Counted from the first letter of the stretch, positions 1 through 8,630 are shown. The stretch is DNA of 64,000 nt from Burkholderia arboris (GCF_902499125.1 NZ_CABVPX010000031.1:32826-96825); one strand, 5' to 3'. Made by a program: numbers and translations. The notes: generated by a model not told the origin, from the letters alone.

Positions 1-221
1 AAGTTGCGGATCGTGTTGTCGGCGAACACGTCGTCGCCGACCTTCGTGACCATCACGACGCGTGCGCCGAGGCGGGCGGCCGCGACGGCCTGGTTCGCGC
101 CCTTGCCGCCGCAGCCGAGCTCAAAGTTCGGCGCCTCAAGCGTTTCGCCCCGGGCGGGCATGCGGTCGACGTAGGTCACGAGGTCGACCATGTTGCTGCC
201 GATGACGGCGATTGTCTCCAT
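1..221 (-). CDS. rbsK: Ribokinase (PfkB family), 5' part only
   Basis: Only the N-terminal 73 codons are present; the gene runs off the left edge. The protein starts METIAVIGSNMVDLVTYVDR and carries the PfkB N-terminal signature GCGGKGANQAVAAARLG, the sugar-binding glycine motif of ribokinases, followed by VTKVGDDVFA. Ribokinase phosphorylates ribose at O5 in the cytoplasm with ATP. The start is supported by an AAGGAAGAG ribosome site about 8 bases upstream. The sub-family (ribose or another sugar or nucleoside) cannot be settled from this fragment. A promoter with an internal palindrome lies upstream, so control by a sugar-responsive repressor is likely. Confidence 0.85.
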   Translation of the reverse strand, partial: METIAVIGSNMVDLVTYVDRMPARGETLEAPNFELGCGGKGANQAVAAARLGARVVMVTKVGDDVFADNTIRN

Positions 222-555
222 CTGCGTCTCTTCCTTGGTATGGGGTGCGCCGCGCGCGTGGTCGGCGGCGGCTTGCGACAGGTGATAATAAAATCACATT
301 AAATGTGAGAATGCAATCTCCTGATGTTATTGGGGTCACTTTTCACGGGGTATGTGTGGCCGGAATCGTGGTATCGGTGATCTTGTTATCGGATGTCGTA
401 CAAGGACGAAATGCAGCTTCCGCCTTTGATGGCGGGGTGCTGCTTCCGGGAAGTCGCGTGATACGAGGGCGCGCGCCGGGTCACCGGGCGTGCACGGCGG
501 GCTTAGCCAGGAAGGCGGCGGCGATGCGGGCGCGTCCGTCAGGCGGGCGTGGCGC
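222..555. other. Intergenic region upstream of ribokinase
   Basis: This 334-base gap separates the ribokinase start from the 3' end of the HD-family gene. It holds the AT-rich promoter/operator at 288-316. I see no credible coding sequence and no terminator with a T-run in the rest. Confidence 0.6.
288..316 (-). promoter_or_regulatory. Promoter with embedded palindromic operator for the ribokinase gene
   Basis: On the minus strand a -35 TTGCAT (311-316) and a -10 TTTTAT (288-293) are exactly 17 bases apart. The spacer contains TCACATTTAATGTGA (294-308), a perfect 7-base inverted repeat around one central base. Such a site inside the spacer would let a bound repressor occlude polymerase. The regulator itself is not in view. 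Confidence 0.6.
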
Positions 556-1233
556 TTATGCGTACGCGCGGATCAGCGTATCGAGATTGCGTTGCGCGAG
601 CGGTGCGAGCGGCGCGAATTCCGCCGATCGAAACAGCGGGGTCTGCGCGCGCAGATGTTCGAGCGCCTGCTTGCGGCCCGCGCGGAAAATGGCCGATGGC
701 GCATCGGGATCCTGCGCCCATTCGCGGGCGATCGCGCGATCGTATTCGCGCAGCCGGCCGGGCGCGGCCGCGAGGATCGCGAGATCGGCATCGAGAAAAA
801 TCAGCCCCGCGCGCTGCAATGCCGGCGTGGACGCGAGGCTGTCGGGCAGCCGGTGCGATTTCGTTGCAAGCACGAATGCATGCGCGGCGGCGACATGCGA
901 TACATGCGCTTCCAACCACGCTGCGTCGCATCGCGCGTTCGTGACCTGGACGAGCCATTGCGCGCTGCGCGCTTCGTTTTCCGCATAGTCCGGCAGTGTC
1001 GTCGCGTAGACGACATCGTGTGCCCAGACGGCGAGTTCGATCGCCGGCCACAGCGGTTCCGCGCGATACGGCGCGAGATGACCGAACAGTTCGGCCAGGT
1101 GCGAGAGCGTGTGGTAGAAGCGCTGCGACTCGCCATAGGCACGCTCGACGAGCGGCCAGACGGCGGCCGTGCCGAAGCAGGCGTCGCAGGACGCGCGCAG
1201 CGTGCGGGCGAGGTCGGGGGCGAGGTCGTTCAT
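556..1233 (-). CDS. Predicted HD-superfamily metal-dependent phosphohydrolase
   Basis: A 225-residue cytoplasmic protein resembling the COG4339 group of predicted HD phosphohydrolases. Visible motifs are FYHTLSHL (His41, His45), WAHDVVY (His72-Asp73, the HD pair) and a late FLDADLAIL (Asp148/Asp150), the usual order of HD metal ligands. The substrate is unknown; related proteins are generally left as predicted hydrolases. There is no signal peptide or membrane segment. It reads in the same direction as the PhzF-like gene upstream, but a hairpin terminator and 325 bases separate them, so it is probably transcribed on its own. Confidence 0.75.
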   Translation of the reverse strand: MNDLAPDLARTLRASCDACFGTAAVWPLVERAYGESQRFYHTLSHLAELFGHLAPYRAEPLWPAIELAVWAHDVVYATTLPDYAENEARSAQWLVQVTNARCDAAWLEAHVSHVAAAHAFVLATKSHRLPDSLASTPALQRAGLIFLDADLAILAAAPGRLREYDRAIAREWAQDPDAPSAIFRAGRKQALEHLRAQTPLFRSAEFAPLAPLAQRNLDTLIRAYA

Positions 1234-1558
1234 GGCGGCGATCGGCTTGGGCGGGCGATGCGTGCAGCTTACCGTGCGTGGCGCAAGTGCGTGCCCGAAA
1301 CGCGGTATTTTCGGGCGAACGTACAGTCAAGCGGGCGAGATGAGGAAAATGCCCGCTCATCGAGCGGGCATGTGAAGTGGTGGCGCGGGACCGTACCGCA
1401 GAATCCCTTCCAAGCCGAAAAGCCCGGCGCCCTGTTTTCTTTCACCTAGCGTCGATCGGCGATGACGTGAGCGTACTCAGGCCCGGCGAGACGCTGCACG
1501 AAGTGCAGTGGGGCGGGTGGGAGCGCGATGCGCGAAAGCGCCGCCCTGATCGCCCGCG
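1234..1558. other. Intergenic region between the PhzF-like and HD genes
   Basis: This 325-base gap contains the hairpin terminator at 1349-1371 and, between it and position 1234, the likely promoter region of the HD-family gene. No coding potential is apparent. Confidence 0.5.
1349..1371 (-). terminator. Intrinsic terminator downstream of the PhzF-like gene
   Basis: ATGCCCGCTC and GAGCGGGCAT form a perfect 10-base-pair stem with a three-base loop. Read on the minus strand the stem is followed by TTTT, which suits termination of transcripts coming from the PhzF-like gene about 190 bases upstream. Confidence 0.7.
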
Positions 1559-2419
1559 TCACACGTTGATCACGCCGCGCCCGATTTCGATCACGCGCCC
1601 GCCGACGCGGATGTCACCCGTAGCGCCGACCGTCAGCCGCAGTCGGCAAGGCCGGCCGACGGCATCGCCCTGCTCGACCTGAAACGCGGCAGGCAGATCG
1701 CGTCCGGCGGCAAGCAACCAGCCACCCAGGTTCGCGCAGGCCGACCCGGTGCCCGGATCCTCCGACACGCCGCCGCCTTGCTTCACGAAGAAATAGCGGG
1801 ACACAACCGTCCCCGGGCGCTCGGCGTCGAATGCGAACACATACGCGGTCCTGCGGCCGAGACTGCTCTGAGGCCAGATGTCGAGGCGGGCGCTGTCAGG
1901 CCGCGCGCGCCGCACGGCGGCGGGGTCCTTGAGCGCGACCAGCAACTGGTCTGCACCCGTGTCGACCCAGATCGGCGGCGCGAGCAGATCGTTCTCGGCG
2001 AGGCCCAGCAGCGCCGCCGTCTGCGCATCGGTCAACTGGCACGGTGCCGTTTTCGGCATGCCTGCATGCGGCGCGGTGAACGTCCACACGTCGTCGTGCG
2101 CCTGGACGTCGACAACCCCCGCCTTGAATTCGAGCGCGAGCGTGTCGCCTGCTTTCTGCAGGTCGCGCACGACATGCGCGGTACCGAGCGTCGGATGGCC
2201 CGCAAAGGCCATTTCATAGCCCGGCGTGAAGATGCGTACGCGCGCATGCGCACGCTCCGACGGCAGCACGAAGGTCGTCTCCGATAGGTTGAACTGCACG
2301 GCCAGCGCCTGCATGGTCGCATCGTCCATGCCGCGCGCATCGTCGAATACGCACAGCGGGTTGCCGCCGAACGTCGATTCGGCGAAGACATTCAGCAGGC
2401 GGAAGGCATACGGGGTCAT
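1559..2419 (-). CDS. PhzF-family isomerase/epimerase
   Basis: A 286-residue protein of the PhzF (phenazine biosynthesis-like) family, which has two diaminopimelate-epimerase-like halves. The family signatures are present: FAESTFGGNPLCVF near the N-terminus, FNLSETTFVLP with Glu47 at the position of the PhzF catalytic glutamate, GYEMAFAGHPTLGTAHV, and DPGTGSACANLGGWL in the second half. The length is typical of the family. PhzF itself isomerises trans-2,3-dihydro-3-hydroxyanthranilate, but no phenazine genes are nearby, so this is more likely one of the many homologues of unknown substrate. Confidence 0.85.
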   Translation of the reverse strand: MTPYAFRLLNVFAESTFGGNPLCVFDDARGMDDATMQALAVQFNLSETTFVLPSERAHARVRIFTPGYEMAFAGHPTLGTAHVVRDLQKAGDTLALEFKAGVVDVQAHDDVWTFTAPHAGMPKTAPCQLTDAQTAALLGLAENDLLAPPIWVDTGADQLLVALKDPAAVRRARPDSARLDIWPQSSLGRRTAYVFAFDAERPGTVVSRYFFVKQGGGVSEDPGTGSACANLGGWLLAAGRDLPAAFQVEQGDAVGRPCRLRLTVGATGDIRVGGRVIEIGRGVINV

Positions 2420-2814
2420 GTGAATCTCGCGTGGATGAAGCGATTGCCCGGCTTCGAAACAGGAGTGATCGGCTGTCCACAGCCGCGTGATCGATGCATG
2501 GGGTGGTCATGCAGTACGCCATTGTGCCCGCAACATGCGATGAAGGGGGCGGCGTACCTGCGATCCGGTTTTCATGCATCATCGGGTTGCTTCGATGCGT
2601 CGAAGGCGATCCGGTCGAGGCATTCAACCATCCGCAACGATGGCGGATATTTTTTGCGCCGAAGCAGACGGCCGCGCTCGAACGCGTGTCATTTGCGATC
2701 GCATCCGGATGCGGATTCATCGGTTTTACGATAACGACGCCGTGCCCGTGCAACACGTGTCGGGTTCGGTGTCGCTCAGCGCTTGCAGATTCAAGCATGC
2801 AGGAAGGAGGAGAC
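2420..2814. other. Divergent intergenic region with a 14-base palindrome
   Basis: This 395-base gap lies between the divergent PhzF-like and Nudix genes. It contains a perfect palindrome CGCATCCGGATGCG at 2700-2713 and an AT-richer stretch (about 2718-2738) that may hold the Nudix promoter. An open frame runs in from 2494 in phase with the Nudix gene but looks non-coding. Nothing else is recognisable. Confidence 0.4.
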
Positions 2815-3471
2815 ATGAAATCCGACAGCGGCGTCCCGAACGCCGATTCGCGGCAGGGCGCGCTGGACGCAATCGTGCGCGGTGTGGAAGGCTTCCGGAT
2901 TCCCGCCGCAACGGACTGGTCGACGGCGAAGCACTCCCTCGCGGACAACGACGGCCAGTGGAAATTCTCCGCGGTCCTGGTCGCGATCGTCACGCGGCGC
3001 GAGCCGACGATCCTGCTGACCAAGCGATCGTCGGGGCTCAGCGAATACTCGTCGCACGTGAGTTTTCCGGGCGGGCGTCCGGCGGAGTCGGATGCCGGCA
3101 TCGGCGCAACGGCGCTGCGCGAAGCGTTCGAGGAAATCGGCCTCGATCCCGGCGCGGTGCAGGTCGTCGGGTCCATGCCGATTCACAAGACCCGCAAGCG
3201 CCACCACGCGATTTTTCCGGTGATCGGCCTCGTGCCGGAAGCCGCCGCATGGGAAGCCGCACCGGCCGAAGTCGAGGAGATCTTCGAGTTTCCGTTCTCC
3301 GCGCTGCTGAACCCGGATCTGCCGCGGCAATACAGCGACGGCGAACGTGCCGGTGGCTGGTATTGGGCCGACCAGCCGCAGGACATCTGGGGCGTGACCG
3401 CATTCATCCTGAAGTCGCTGGCCGGTCTCGTGCTCGACACCGCGCACGGCGAGCAGGCCCGTCCCGGCTAG
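2815..3471 (+). CDS. Nudix hydrolase, CoA diphosphatase type
   Basis: A 218-residue Nudix protein. The Nudix box reads FPGGRPAESDAGIGATALRE followed by AFEEIGL, so the RExxEEIG core is intact. The FPGG plus TALREAFEEIGL pattern is that of CoA pyrophosphatases (NudL/YeaB group), which cleave CoA to 3',5'-ADP and phosphopantetheine. The LLTKRSSGLSEYSSHVSFPGG lead-in (positions about 68-88) is also typical of that group. The chosen ATG has a strong AGGAAGGAGG ribosome site 5 bases upstream; the in-frame extension back to 2494 has none. It is a single-gene unit converging on the TetR gene. Confidence 0.82.
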   Translation: MKSDSGVPNADSRQGALDAIVRGVEGFRIPAATDWSTAKHSLADNDGQWKFSAVLVAIVTRREPTILLTKRSSGLSEYSSHVSFPGGRPAESDAGIGATALREAFEEIGLDPGAVQVVGSMPIHKTRKRHHAIFPVIGLVPEAAAWEAAPAEVEEIFEFPFSALLNPDLPRQYSDGERAGGWYWADQPQDIWGVTAFILKSLAGLVLDTAHGEQARPG

Positions 3472-3737
3472 GTGCATGCATCGGGCGTCGGGCTCGCAAA
3501 GGCCGCGCATGCAGACGGCGGAAACTTACGTCGCCAGCGTGGTGCGCTTCGACCGGCGGCGCGGCCAGACGCGCTTGCACAACGACGGGCGTCGTGCGGG
3601 TTCCGCGAACAGATGGCGCGTGTCGCCCCAGGTCGAGGCCGTGTTGGCGATTCTGCTTGAAACCGGCGCCAACGTGCTTGCACAACGCGCGTCCCTGATC
3701 GCGATGCCGACGAGCACGGGACGATGCCGCTGGTTCG

Positions 3738-4331
3738 CTAGCGCAGCGCCAGATCCAGCGGCATCATCGCCGGCCCGACGGCGGCCAGCAGGCGATCCTT
3801 CGATACGCCGTCGCGGGACTGGACGGAAATGCCATGCAACTGCACGGCGTAAAAATCGGCCAATGCGCCGACATCGGTGCCAGGCTTGAGCTGGCCCTGG
3901 GCCAGCGCTTCTCGCAGGCGCTCGAGGATCGATTGCGTCCGGGCTCGGCGATGTTCGGTCAGCCACGCCATGACGCCTTCGTTGCTGGCCGAGTAGTTCG
4001 TGGCGGATGAGACCACCATGCAACCATGAGGGCGGCCGCGCCTGGTATAGGTGGCTATCGCCTCATGCAGCATCGTCTCGATGGCCACGCGGACATTCGT
4101 TTCCCGGAGCGCGCGGTCGGCGAAACCGCCGTCGCTTTGCTCGTAGAGCGCCACGGCTTCCTGGAACAGGGCCTCCTTGCTGCCAAAGGCGGCGTAGATG
4201 CGTGCGGAGGCGATGCCCATGACTTCGACCAGGTCGGACATCGACGTGCCTTCGTAGCCGCGTCGCCAAAACACCAGCATCGCCTGTTTCAAGGCCGTGT
4301 CGCGATCAAATTCCCTCGGTCTTCCTGCCAT
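3738..4331 (-). CDS. TetR-family transcriptional regulator
   Basis: A 197-residue regulator beginning MAGRPREFDRDTALKQAM. The helix-turn-helix is near residues 10-55 (MSDLVEVMGIASARIYAAFG, then SKEALFQEAV), and the rest is the variable ligand domain of the TetR fold. The ATG at 4331 has GAGAGAGG just upstream; a frame extension to 4403 lacks this and runs into the promoter. It is divergent from the isomerase/hydrolase operon, and the 40-base inverted repeat between them is its probable operator. It most likely represses that operon until a substrate-derived ligand binds. Confidence 0.88.
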   Translation of the reverse strand: MAGRPREFDRDTALKQAMLVFWRRGYEGTSMSDLVEVMGIASARIYAAFGSKEALFQEAVALYEQSDGGFADRALRETNVRVAIETMLHEAIATYTRRGRPHGCMVVSSATNYSASNEGVMAWLTEHRRARTQSILERLREALAQGQLKPGTDVGALADFYAVQLHGISVQSRDGVSKDRLLAAVGPAMMPLDLALR

Positions 4332-4383
4332 TGCCTCTCTCGTCTGCCGATCCGTCGTTGCGCCGATTTTATCGCGTGCCGTG

Positions 4384-4440
4384 TTGACACGGGATATTCC
4401 CATGTCCTATTCTTTGTCGATCAACAAAGAATAGGACATG
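4384..4440 (+). promoter_or_regulatory. Promoter overlapped by a perfect 17-bp inverted repeat (TetR operator)
   Basis: A -35 TTGACA (4384-4389) and a -10 TATTCT (4408-4413) are 18 bases apart. The arms CATGTCCTATTCTTTGT (4401-4417) and its exact complement (4424-4440) flank a 6-base centre. The left arm covers the -10; the right arm covers the AGGA ribosome site at 4433-4436 and ends at the gene start. Repressor binding would block polymerase. In RNA the same repeat could also hide the ribosome site if transcription starts at or upstream of the left arm. Confidence 0.75.
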
Positions 4441-4443
4441 CAC

Positions 4444-5499
4444 ATGCGTACCCTCAAAGGGCCCAGCCTCCATCTTGCGCAGTTCGCTGCCGACGTCGCA
4501 CCTTTCGACAACTTGCCGAACATCGCGCAATGGGCTGCCGGCCTTGGTTTCAAGGCGTTGCAGATTCCCGCCTGGGAGCGGCGCTTGTTCGATGTGGAGA
4601 CCGCGGCGCACAGCCAGGACTACTGCGACGAAGTGAAGGGCATGCTGGCCGGGCACGGCCTGGAGATCAGCGAGTTGACGACGCATATCTTCGGGCAACT
4701 GGTGGCGGTGCATCCGGCGTACGACGCGATGTGCGACAACTTCGTCCCGGCGCCCTTGCGCGGCAATCCGGCCAGGCGCACGGCATGGGCGCTGGAGCGA
4801 CTCGAGCTGGCGGCACGCGCGTCACGCCGCCTGGGGCTCACCGAGATGGGCACCTTCTCGGGCTCGTTGGCATGGCCCTACCTGTTTCCGTTTCCGCAAC
4901 GGCCCGCGGGCCTGATCGAGGCGGCCTTCGATGAACTGGCGCGCCGCTGGCGCCCGATTCTCGATGTCTGCGACGACAACGGCGTCAACCTGTGTTACGA
5001 GATCCACCCCAGCGAAGATCTGCATGACGGCGTCTCGTTCGAACGATTCCACGCGTTGGTCGACCAGCACGCGCGTTGCAAGATCCTGTTCGATCCCAGC
5101 CATTTCGTGATGCAGCAGCTGGACTATCTGGCCTACATCGACATCTACCGCGAACACATCCGCATGTTCCATGTGAAGGACGCGGAATTCCAGCCTTCGG
5201 GGCGGCAAGGCGTCTATGGCGGCTACAGTTCATGGCTCGATCGTGCGGGTCGTTTCCGTTCGCTTGGCGACGGTCAAGTCGATTTCAAGGCGATCTTTTC
5301 CAAGCTCGCGCAGTACGACTACCCGGGCTGGGCGGTCCTGGAGTGGGAGTGTTGCCTGAAGAACCAGGAGGATGGCGCACGCGAAGGCGTGGCGTTCATC
5401 AACGACCACACGATCCGCGTGACGGAGCGCGCGTTCGACGATTTCGCCGGTGCCGCGGTCGATGCACGGCAAATCCACACCATGCTCGGCCTGGCGTGA
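4444..5499 (+). CDS. Sugar phosphate isomerase/epimerase (xylose isomerase-like TIM barrel)
   Basis: A 351-residue protein of the AP-endonuclease-2/xylose isomerase-like TIM-barrel superfamily. Typical metal-site segments are CYEIHPSEDLHDG (Glu and His), ILFDPSHFVMQQLD (Asp and His), RMFHVKDAEF (His, Lys, Asp) and VLEWECCLKN (Glu) near the C-terminus. These proteins isomerise or epimerise sugars, inositols or their keto derivatives; the exact substrate is not readable. The ATG at 4444 is preferred to the one at 4438 because AGGA lies 7 bases upstream; the alternative would only add two residues. It is first in a three-gene operon with two alpha/beta hydrolases. Confidence 0.8.
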   Translation: MRTLKGPSLHLAQFAADVAPFDNLPNIAQWAAGLGFKALQIPAWERRLFDVETAAHSQDYCDEVKGMLAGHGLEISELTTHIFGQLVAVHPAYDAMCDNFVPAPLRGNPARRTAWALERLELAARASRRLGLTEMGTFSGSLAWPYLFPFPQRPAGLIEAAFDELARRWRPILDVCDDNGVNLCYEIHPSEDLHDGVSFERFHALVDQHARCKILFDPSHFVMQQLDYLAYIDIYREHIRMFHVKDAEFQPSGRQGVYGGYSSWLDRAGRFRSLGDGQVDFKAIFSKLAQYDYPGWAVLEWECCLKNQEDGAREGVAFINDHTIRVTERAFDDFAGAAVDARQIHTMLGLA

Positions 5500-5528
5500 G
5501 CCGCTCCCACATCACTACGGAAAATCAA

Positions 5529-6413
5529 ATGTCCGCTCAACTTCTGTCTCCGTCGGCCGGCTTCGAAGGCTTTACGCATCAATACATCCGCATCGACGGC
5601 CAGCGAATCCATTGCGTCATCGCCGGCACGGGCGCTCCCGTCCTGCTGATTCCCGGGTGGCCGCAGACCTGGTACGCGTGGCGCCACGTCATGCGCGCAC
5701 TCGAAGAACGGGGCTTCATGGCCATTGCGGTCGACCCGCCGGGCACCGGCTATTCCGACCGGCCTCACGAGGGTTACGACACGGGGCACACGGCCGCGAT
5801 CATGCATCGTGTGATGGTGGAACTCGGCTTCGACGCGTACCAGGTGGCAGGCCACGATGTCGGGATGTGGGTGGCCTATGCGCTGGCCAGCGACCGGCCC
5901 GAGGCCGTGACGGCGCTGGTCCTGACCGAGGCGGTGATCCCCGGGCTGGCGCCCGCGCCTTCGATCTTCGCGCCACCGGAAGAAAACATCTTCCTGTGGC
6001 ATTTCATGTTCAACCAGCTGGCCGACCTGCCCGAAACGCTGATTGCGGGGCGTGAGCGGGCCTATCTGGAGTTCATGTTCGACCGCTGGTCGTTCCGGCG
6101 CGACCGCGTGGCCGTCGAGGTCTACGTCGATGCCTATTCATCGCCGGGTGGCCTGCGGGGTGGTTTCTCCTACTATCGCGCGATACCGGAGACGATTCGC
6201 CAGAATCAGGCGCGGGCGACGCGCAAGCTGACGATGCCGGTGCTCGCCATCGGCGCGGAACACGCCACCCGCGACGCGCCGCTGGTTACCATGCGCGACA
6301 ACGTGACCGACTTGCAGGGCGCGATCGTGCCCGACTGCGGCCACTTCGTGATGGAGGAGGCGCCCGAGGTGTTTATCGGGCACCTGCTCCCGTTCCTGGA
6401 ACGGAGCCGCTGA
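5529..6413 (+). CDS. Alpha/beta hydrolase, epoxide hydrolase/dehalogenase type
   Basis: A 294-residue alpha/beta hydrolase. The oxyanion-hole segment LLIPGWPQTWYAW and the nucleophile elbow VAGHDVGMWVAYALA, with aspartate as nucleophile, place it with epoxide hydrolases and haloacetate dehalogenases rather than with serine esterases. The catalytic histidine is probably in PDCGHFVMEEAPE at the C-terminus. It lies 29 bases downstream of the isomerase gene and ends one base before the next start, so the three genes are surely cotranscribed. The natural substrate is unknown. Confidence 0.82.
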   Translation: MSAQLLSPSAGFEGFTHQYIRIDGQRIHCVIAGTGAPVLLIPGWPQTWYAWRHVMRALEERGFMAIAVDPPGTGYSDRPHEGYDTGHTAAIMHRVMVELGFDAYQVAGHDVGMWVAYALASDRPEAVTALVLTEAVIPGLAPAPSIFAPPEENIFLWHFMFNQLADLPETLIAGRERAYLEFMFDRWSFRRDRVAVEVYVDAYSSPGGLRGGFSYYRAIPETIRQNQARATRKLTMPVLAIGAEHATRDAPLVTMRDNVTDLQGAIVPDCGHFVMEEAPEVFIGHLLPFLERSR

Positions 6414-6414
6414 G

Positions 6415-7350
6415 ATGCCGGTCGACGCGAACATTGCAGCGTTGCTGGCACAACTGGCCGTGGGCGAACCACCTTCGTCCCTGACCGAGTTGCGGGAGGC
6501 CACGGATGGCGCGCTGCGGGCGTGGCATGGGCCATTGGAATCGATCAGCCGCATGGAAACCCTTGAGGTGCCGACGCGCTGCGGGCGACAGATACGCGTG
6601 CGTGCCTATTGGCCGCACGACATCGGGGATGGCGGGTTACCGCAACCGGCCATCGTTTATGCGCATGGTGGCGGGTGGTGCCTGGGTACGCTCGAGCTCT
6701 ACGACAATCCTTGCCGCGCGTTGGCCAACGCGACGCGGTGCGTCGTGCTGTCGGTCGATTACCGGCTTGCGCCCGAGCATCCGTTCCCGGGGCCGCTGGA
6801 GGACTTCTGCGATGCGCTTGCCTGGGTGTGCCGACACGCGGGCAACCTCGGGCTCGACCCCGGGCGCATCGCCGTCGGCGGCGACAGTGCCGGGGGCAAC
6901 CTCGCGGCGGCGGCGTGTCTGGTAGCCCGCGAGCAAGGTGGCCCTGCCATCGCGCATCAGCTGTTGCTGTATCCGCCGCTCGATGCGTCGATGGACACGG
7001 TGTCCTATGGCACTTACGGGCAGGGCTACTATCTGACCAAAGAGGTCATGCAGTACTGCTACGCAATGTACCTGGACGATCCGGCCGACGGACGATCGCC
7101 TTACGTGTCGCCGCTGCGTGCGCGATCGCACGAGGGGTTGCCGCCCGTCACGTTGCTCGTGTGTGAATTCGATCCGTTGCGCGACGAAGCGGAAGCGTAC
7201 GCGAAGCGTTTGCGGCATGCCAAGGTGCCGGTCAATCTGCGTGTGCTGCCCGGAATGGTCCATGGCTGCATTCACATGGGCGGCGTGACGCCGGCCGCGC
7301 GTCAAGTGTTCGAGCAGGTCGGAGCGGAGATGCGCCGCGTCTTCCGATAG
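6415..7350 (+). CDS. Alpha/beta hydrolase, hormone-sensitive-lipase family esterase
   Basis: A 311-residue esterase/lipase of the HSL group (alpha/beta hydrolase fold 3). Visible are the oxyanion motif HGGGW, the nucleophile elbow GGDSAGGNLAAAA, the acid in EFDPLRDEAEAYA and the histidine in GMVHGCIHMGG. It starts one base after the stop of the upstream hydrolase, which suggests translational coupling. With the isomerase and the epoxide-hydrolase-like enzyme it may remove ester groups from a substituted sugar or cyclitol; that role is inference from context only. Confidence 0.85.
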   Translation: MPVDANIAALLAQLAVGEPPSSLTELREATDGALRAWHGPLESISRMETLEVPTRCGRQIRVRAYWPHDIGDGGLPQPAIVYAHGGGWCLGTLELYDNPCRALANATRCVVLSVDYRLAPEHPFPGPLEDFCDALAWVCRHAGNLGLDPGRIAVGGDSAGGNLAAAACLVAREQGGPAIAHQLLLYPPLDASMDTVSYGTYGQGYYLTKEVMQYCYAMYLDDPADGRSPYVSPLRARSHEGLPPVTLLVCEFDPLRDEAEAYAKRLRHAKVPVNLRVLPGMVHGCIHMGGVTPAARQVFEQVGAEMRRVFR

Positions 7351-7624
7351 CGATCCGGTTGCGCGTGGTTTCGATGCGCAGCGCCGATGGACGGGATGGA
7401 CCCGTTCGTGTGCGCGACTGCATCCGGCATGCCCGCGGCATCCACATCGATGTCGATTGTCCGGCCATGCCGGCCGATGTCATCGCCCGGGTTGGTCCGT
7501 GCTTTCCGGGTGATGGCGGCATGCCCGCGCAACGCGCGGTCATGGCCGATCGGTGCAAGGAGGGCATGCATGGGGGCGGTGCGGACCGGCCGGCATCGTG
7601 CATGTGCCGCTCGCGGTTCCCGCG

Positions 7625-8596
7625 TCAATGCGACGACACGAACACCGCATCCTCGAACGGCTCCGGAATCGCGAAGCTCTCGCGCATGCGCTGCGTCTCC
7701 TTCGCGGGCGTCAGGCCGAACAGGCGCTTGAATTCCCGGCTGAACTGCGACGGGCTCGTATAGCCGACCGCATAGCCGGCCGCCTCCGCCGTCAGGTCCT
7801 GACGCACCATCAACAGCCGTGCCTGATGCAGGCGCGTCGACTTCAGGTACTGCATCGGCGACACCTGCGTGATCGCCTTGAAGTGACTGTGAAAGCTCGG
7901 CACGCTCATGCCGGCTTCGCCGGCCAGTTGCGATACGTCGAGCGGCTGCGCGTAGTCGGCATGGATCAGGCGCAACGACCGGCCGATCCGGCCGAACTGC
8001 CCGCGCATCGCGAGCGCACTGCGCATCGCGCTGCCCTGCGCGCCGGTGAGCACGCGGAAATACAGCTCGCGCAGCAGCGCCGGGCCGAGCACCGCGGCAT
8101 CGAGCGGCCGGTGCATCGCCTCGACGAACCGCAGTACCGACGCGTGCATCGCTGCGTCCATCGGCGTCGACATCATGCTCCTCGGCGCCTGCACGGGTTC
8201 CGCGCTGCCTTCGCGGTCGATCTGCGCGGCGAGTTCGGCGGCCAGCGTGAAATCGAGGTGCAGGTACAGCGCGAGCAGCGGGCGCTCGGGCGTGGCGTCG
8301 GTTTCCATGCTGAACGGGACGGGCACGGCGACGGCCAGGTAATGGTGCTCGTCATACCGATAGCGCTCGCCGCCGAAGTAGCCGCGCTTGGATCCCTGGC
8401 ACACGATCACGATACCCGGGTCGTACAGCACCGGCGTGCGCGACAGCGCGCGGTTCGAGCGCAGGATGCGCACGCTCGGCAGCGCCGTCAGGTTGTAGCC
8501 TTCGTCGGGCGCCAGCGCGCGCAGCAGCGTGACCAGGCGCTTCCGGTCGCGCGGCGGCAGCGACGGAGGTCGGGCGGAGGTGGGGGCCGTGCTCAT
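7625..8596 (-). CDS. AraC-family regulator (AraC_N type)
   Basis: A 323-residue regulator with an N-terminal ligand-type domain of the AraC_N kind (TPVLYDPGIVIVCQGSKRGY) and a C-terminal double helix-turn-helix. The HTH part runs from about residue 220: LDVSQLAGEAGMSVPSFHSH, then VGYTSPSQFSREFKRLFGLT. I use the ATG at 8596; a TTG four codons upstream is possible. It is divergent from an SDR gene, and the pair shares a 94-base promoter region with a repeated AATCGACAT motif. This layout is common for AraC proteins that activate a neighbouring oxidoreductase. Confidence 0.88.
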   Translation of the reverse strand: MSTAPTSARPPSLPPRDRKRLVTLLRALAPDEGYNLTALPSVRILRSNRALSRTPVLYDPGIVIVCQGSKRGYFGGERYRYDEHHYLAVAVPVPFSMETDATPERPLLALYLHLDFTLAAELAAQIDREGSAEPVQAPRSMMSTPMDAAMHASVLRFVEAMHRPLDAAVLGPALLRELYFRVLTGAQGSAMRSALAMRGQFGRIGRSLRLIHADYAQPLDVSQLAGEAGMSVPSFHSHFKAITQVSPMQYLKSTRLHQARLLMVRQDLTAEAAGYAVGYTSPSQFSREFKRLFGLTPAKETQRMRESFAIPEPFEDAVFVSSH

Positions 8597-8630
8597 AGTT
8601 TTGTGCAAGAAAATCAGCGGAATCGGGCTT

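Noticed and set aside
2494..2814. N-terminal extension of the Nudix gene
   Set aside because: The strong AGGAAGGAGG site and family start are at 2815; the extension has no conserved sequence.
3472..3737. A small gene between the Nudix and TetR genes
   Set aside because: Open frames exist in several phases but none has a ribosome site or plausible composition; treated as a convergent gap.
7351..7624. A gene in the gap after the HSL esterase
   Set aside because: Open frames here continue into the antisense of the AraC gene and have no family resemblance.
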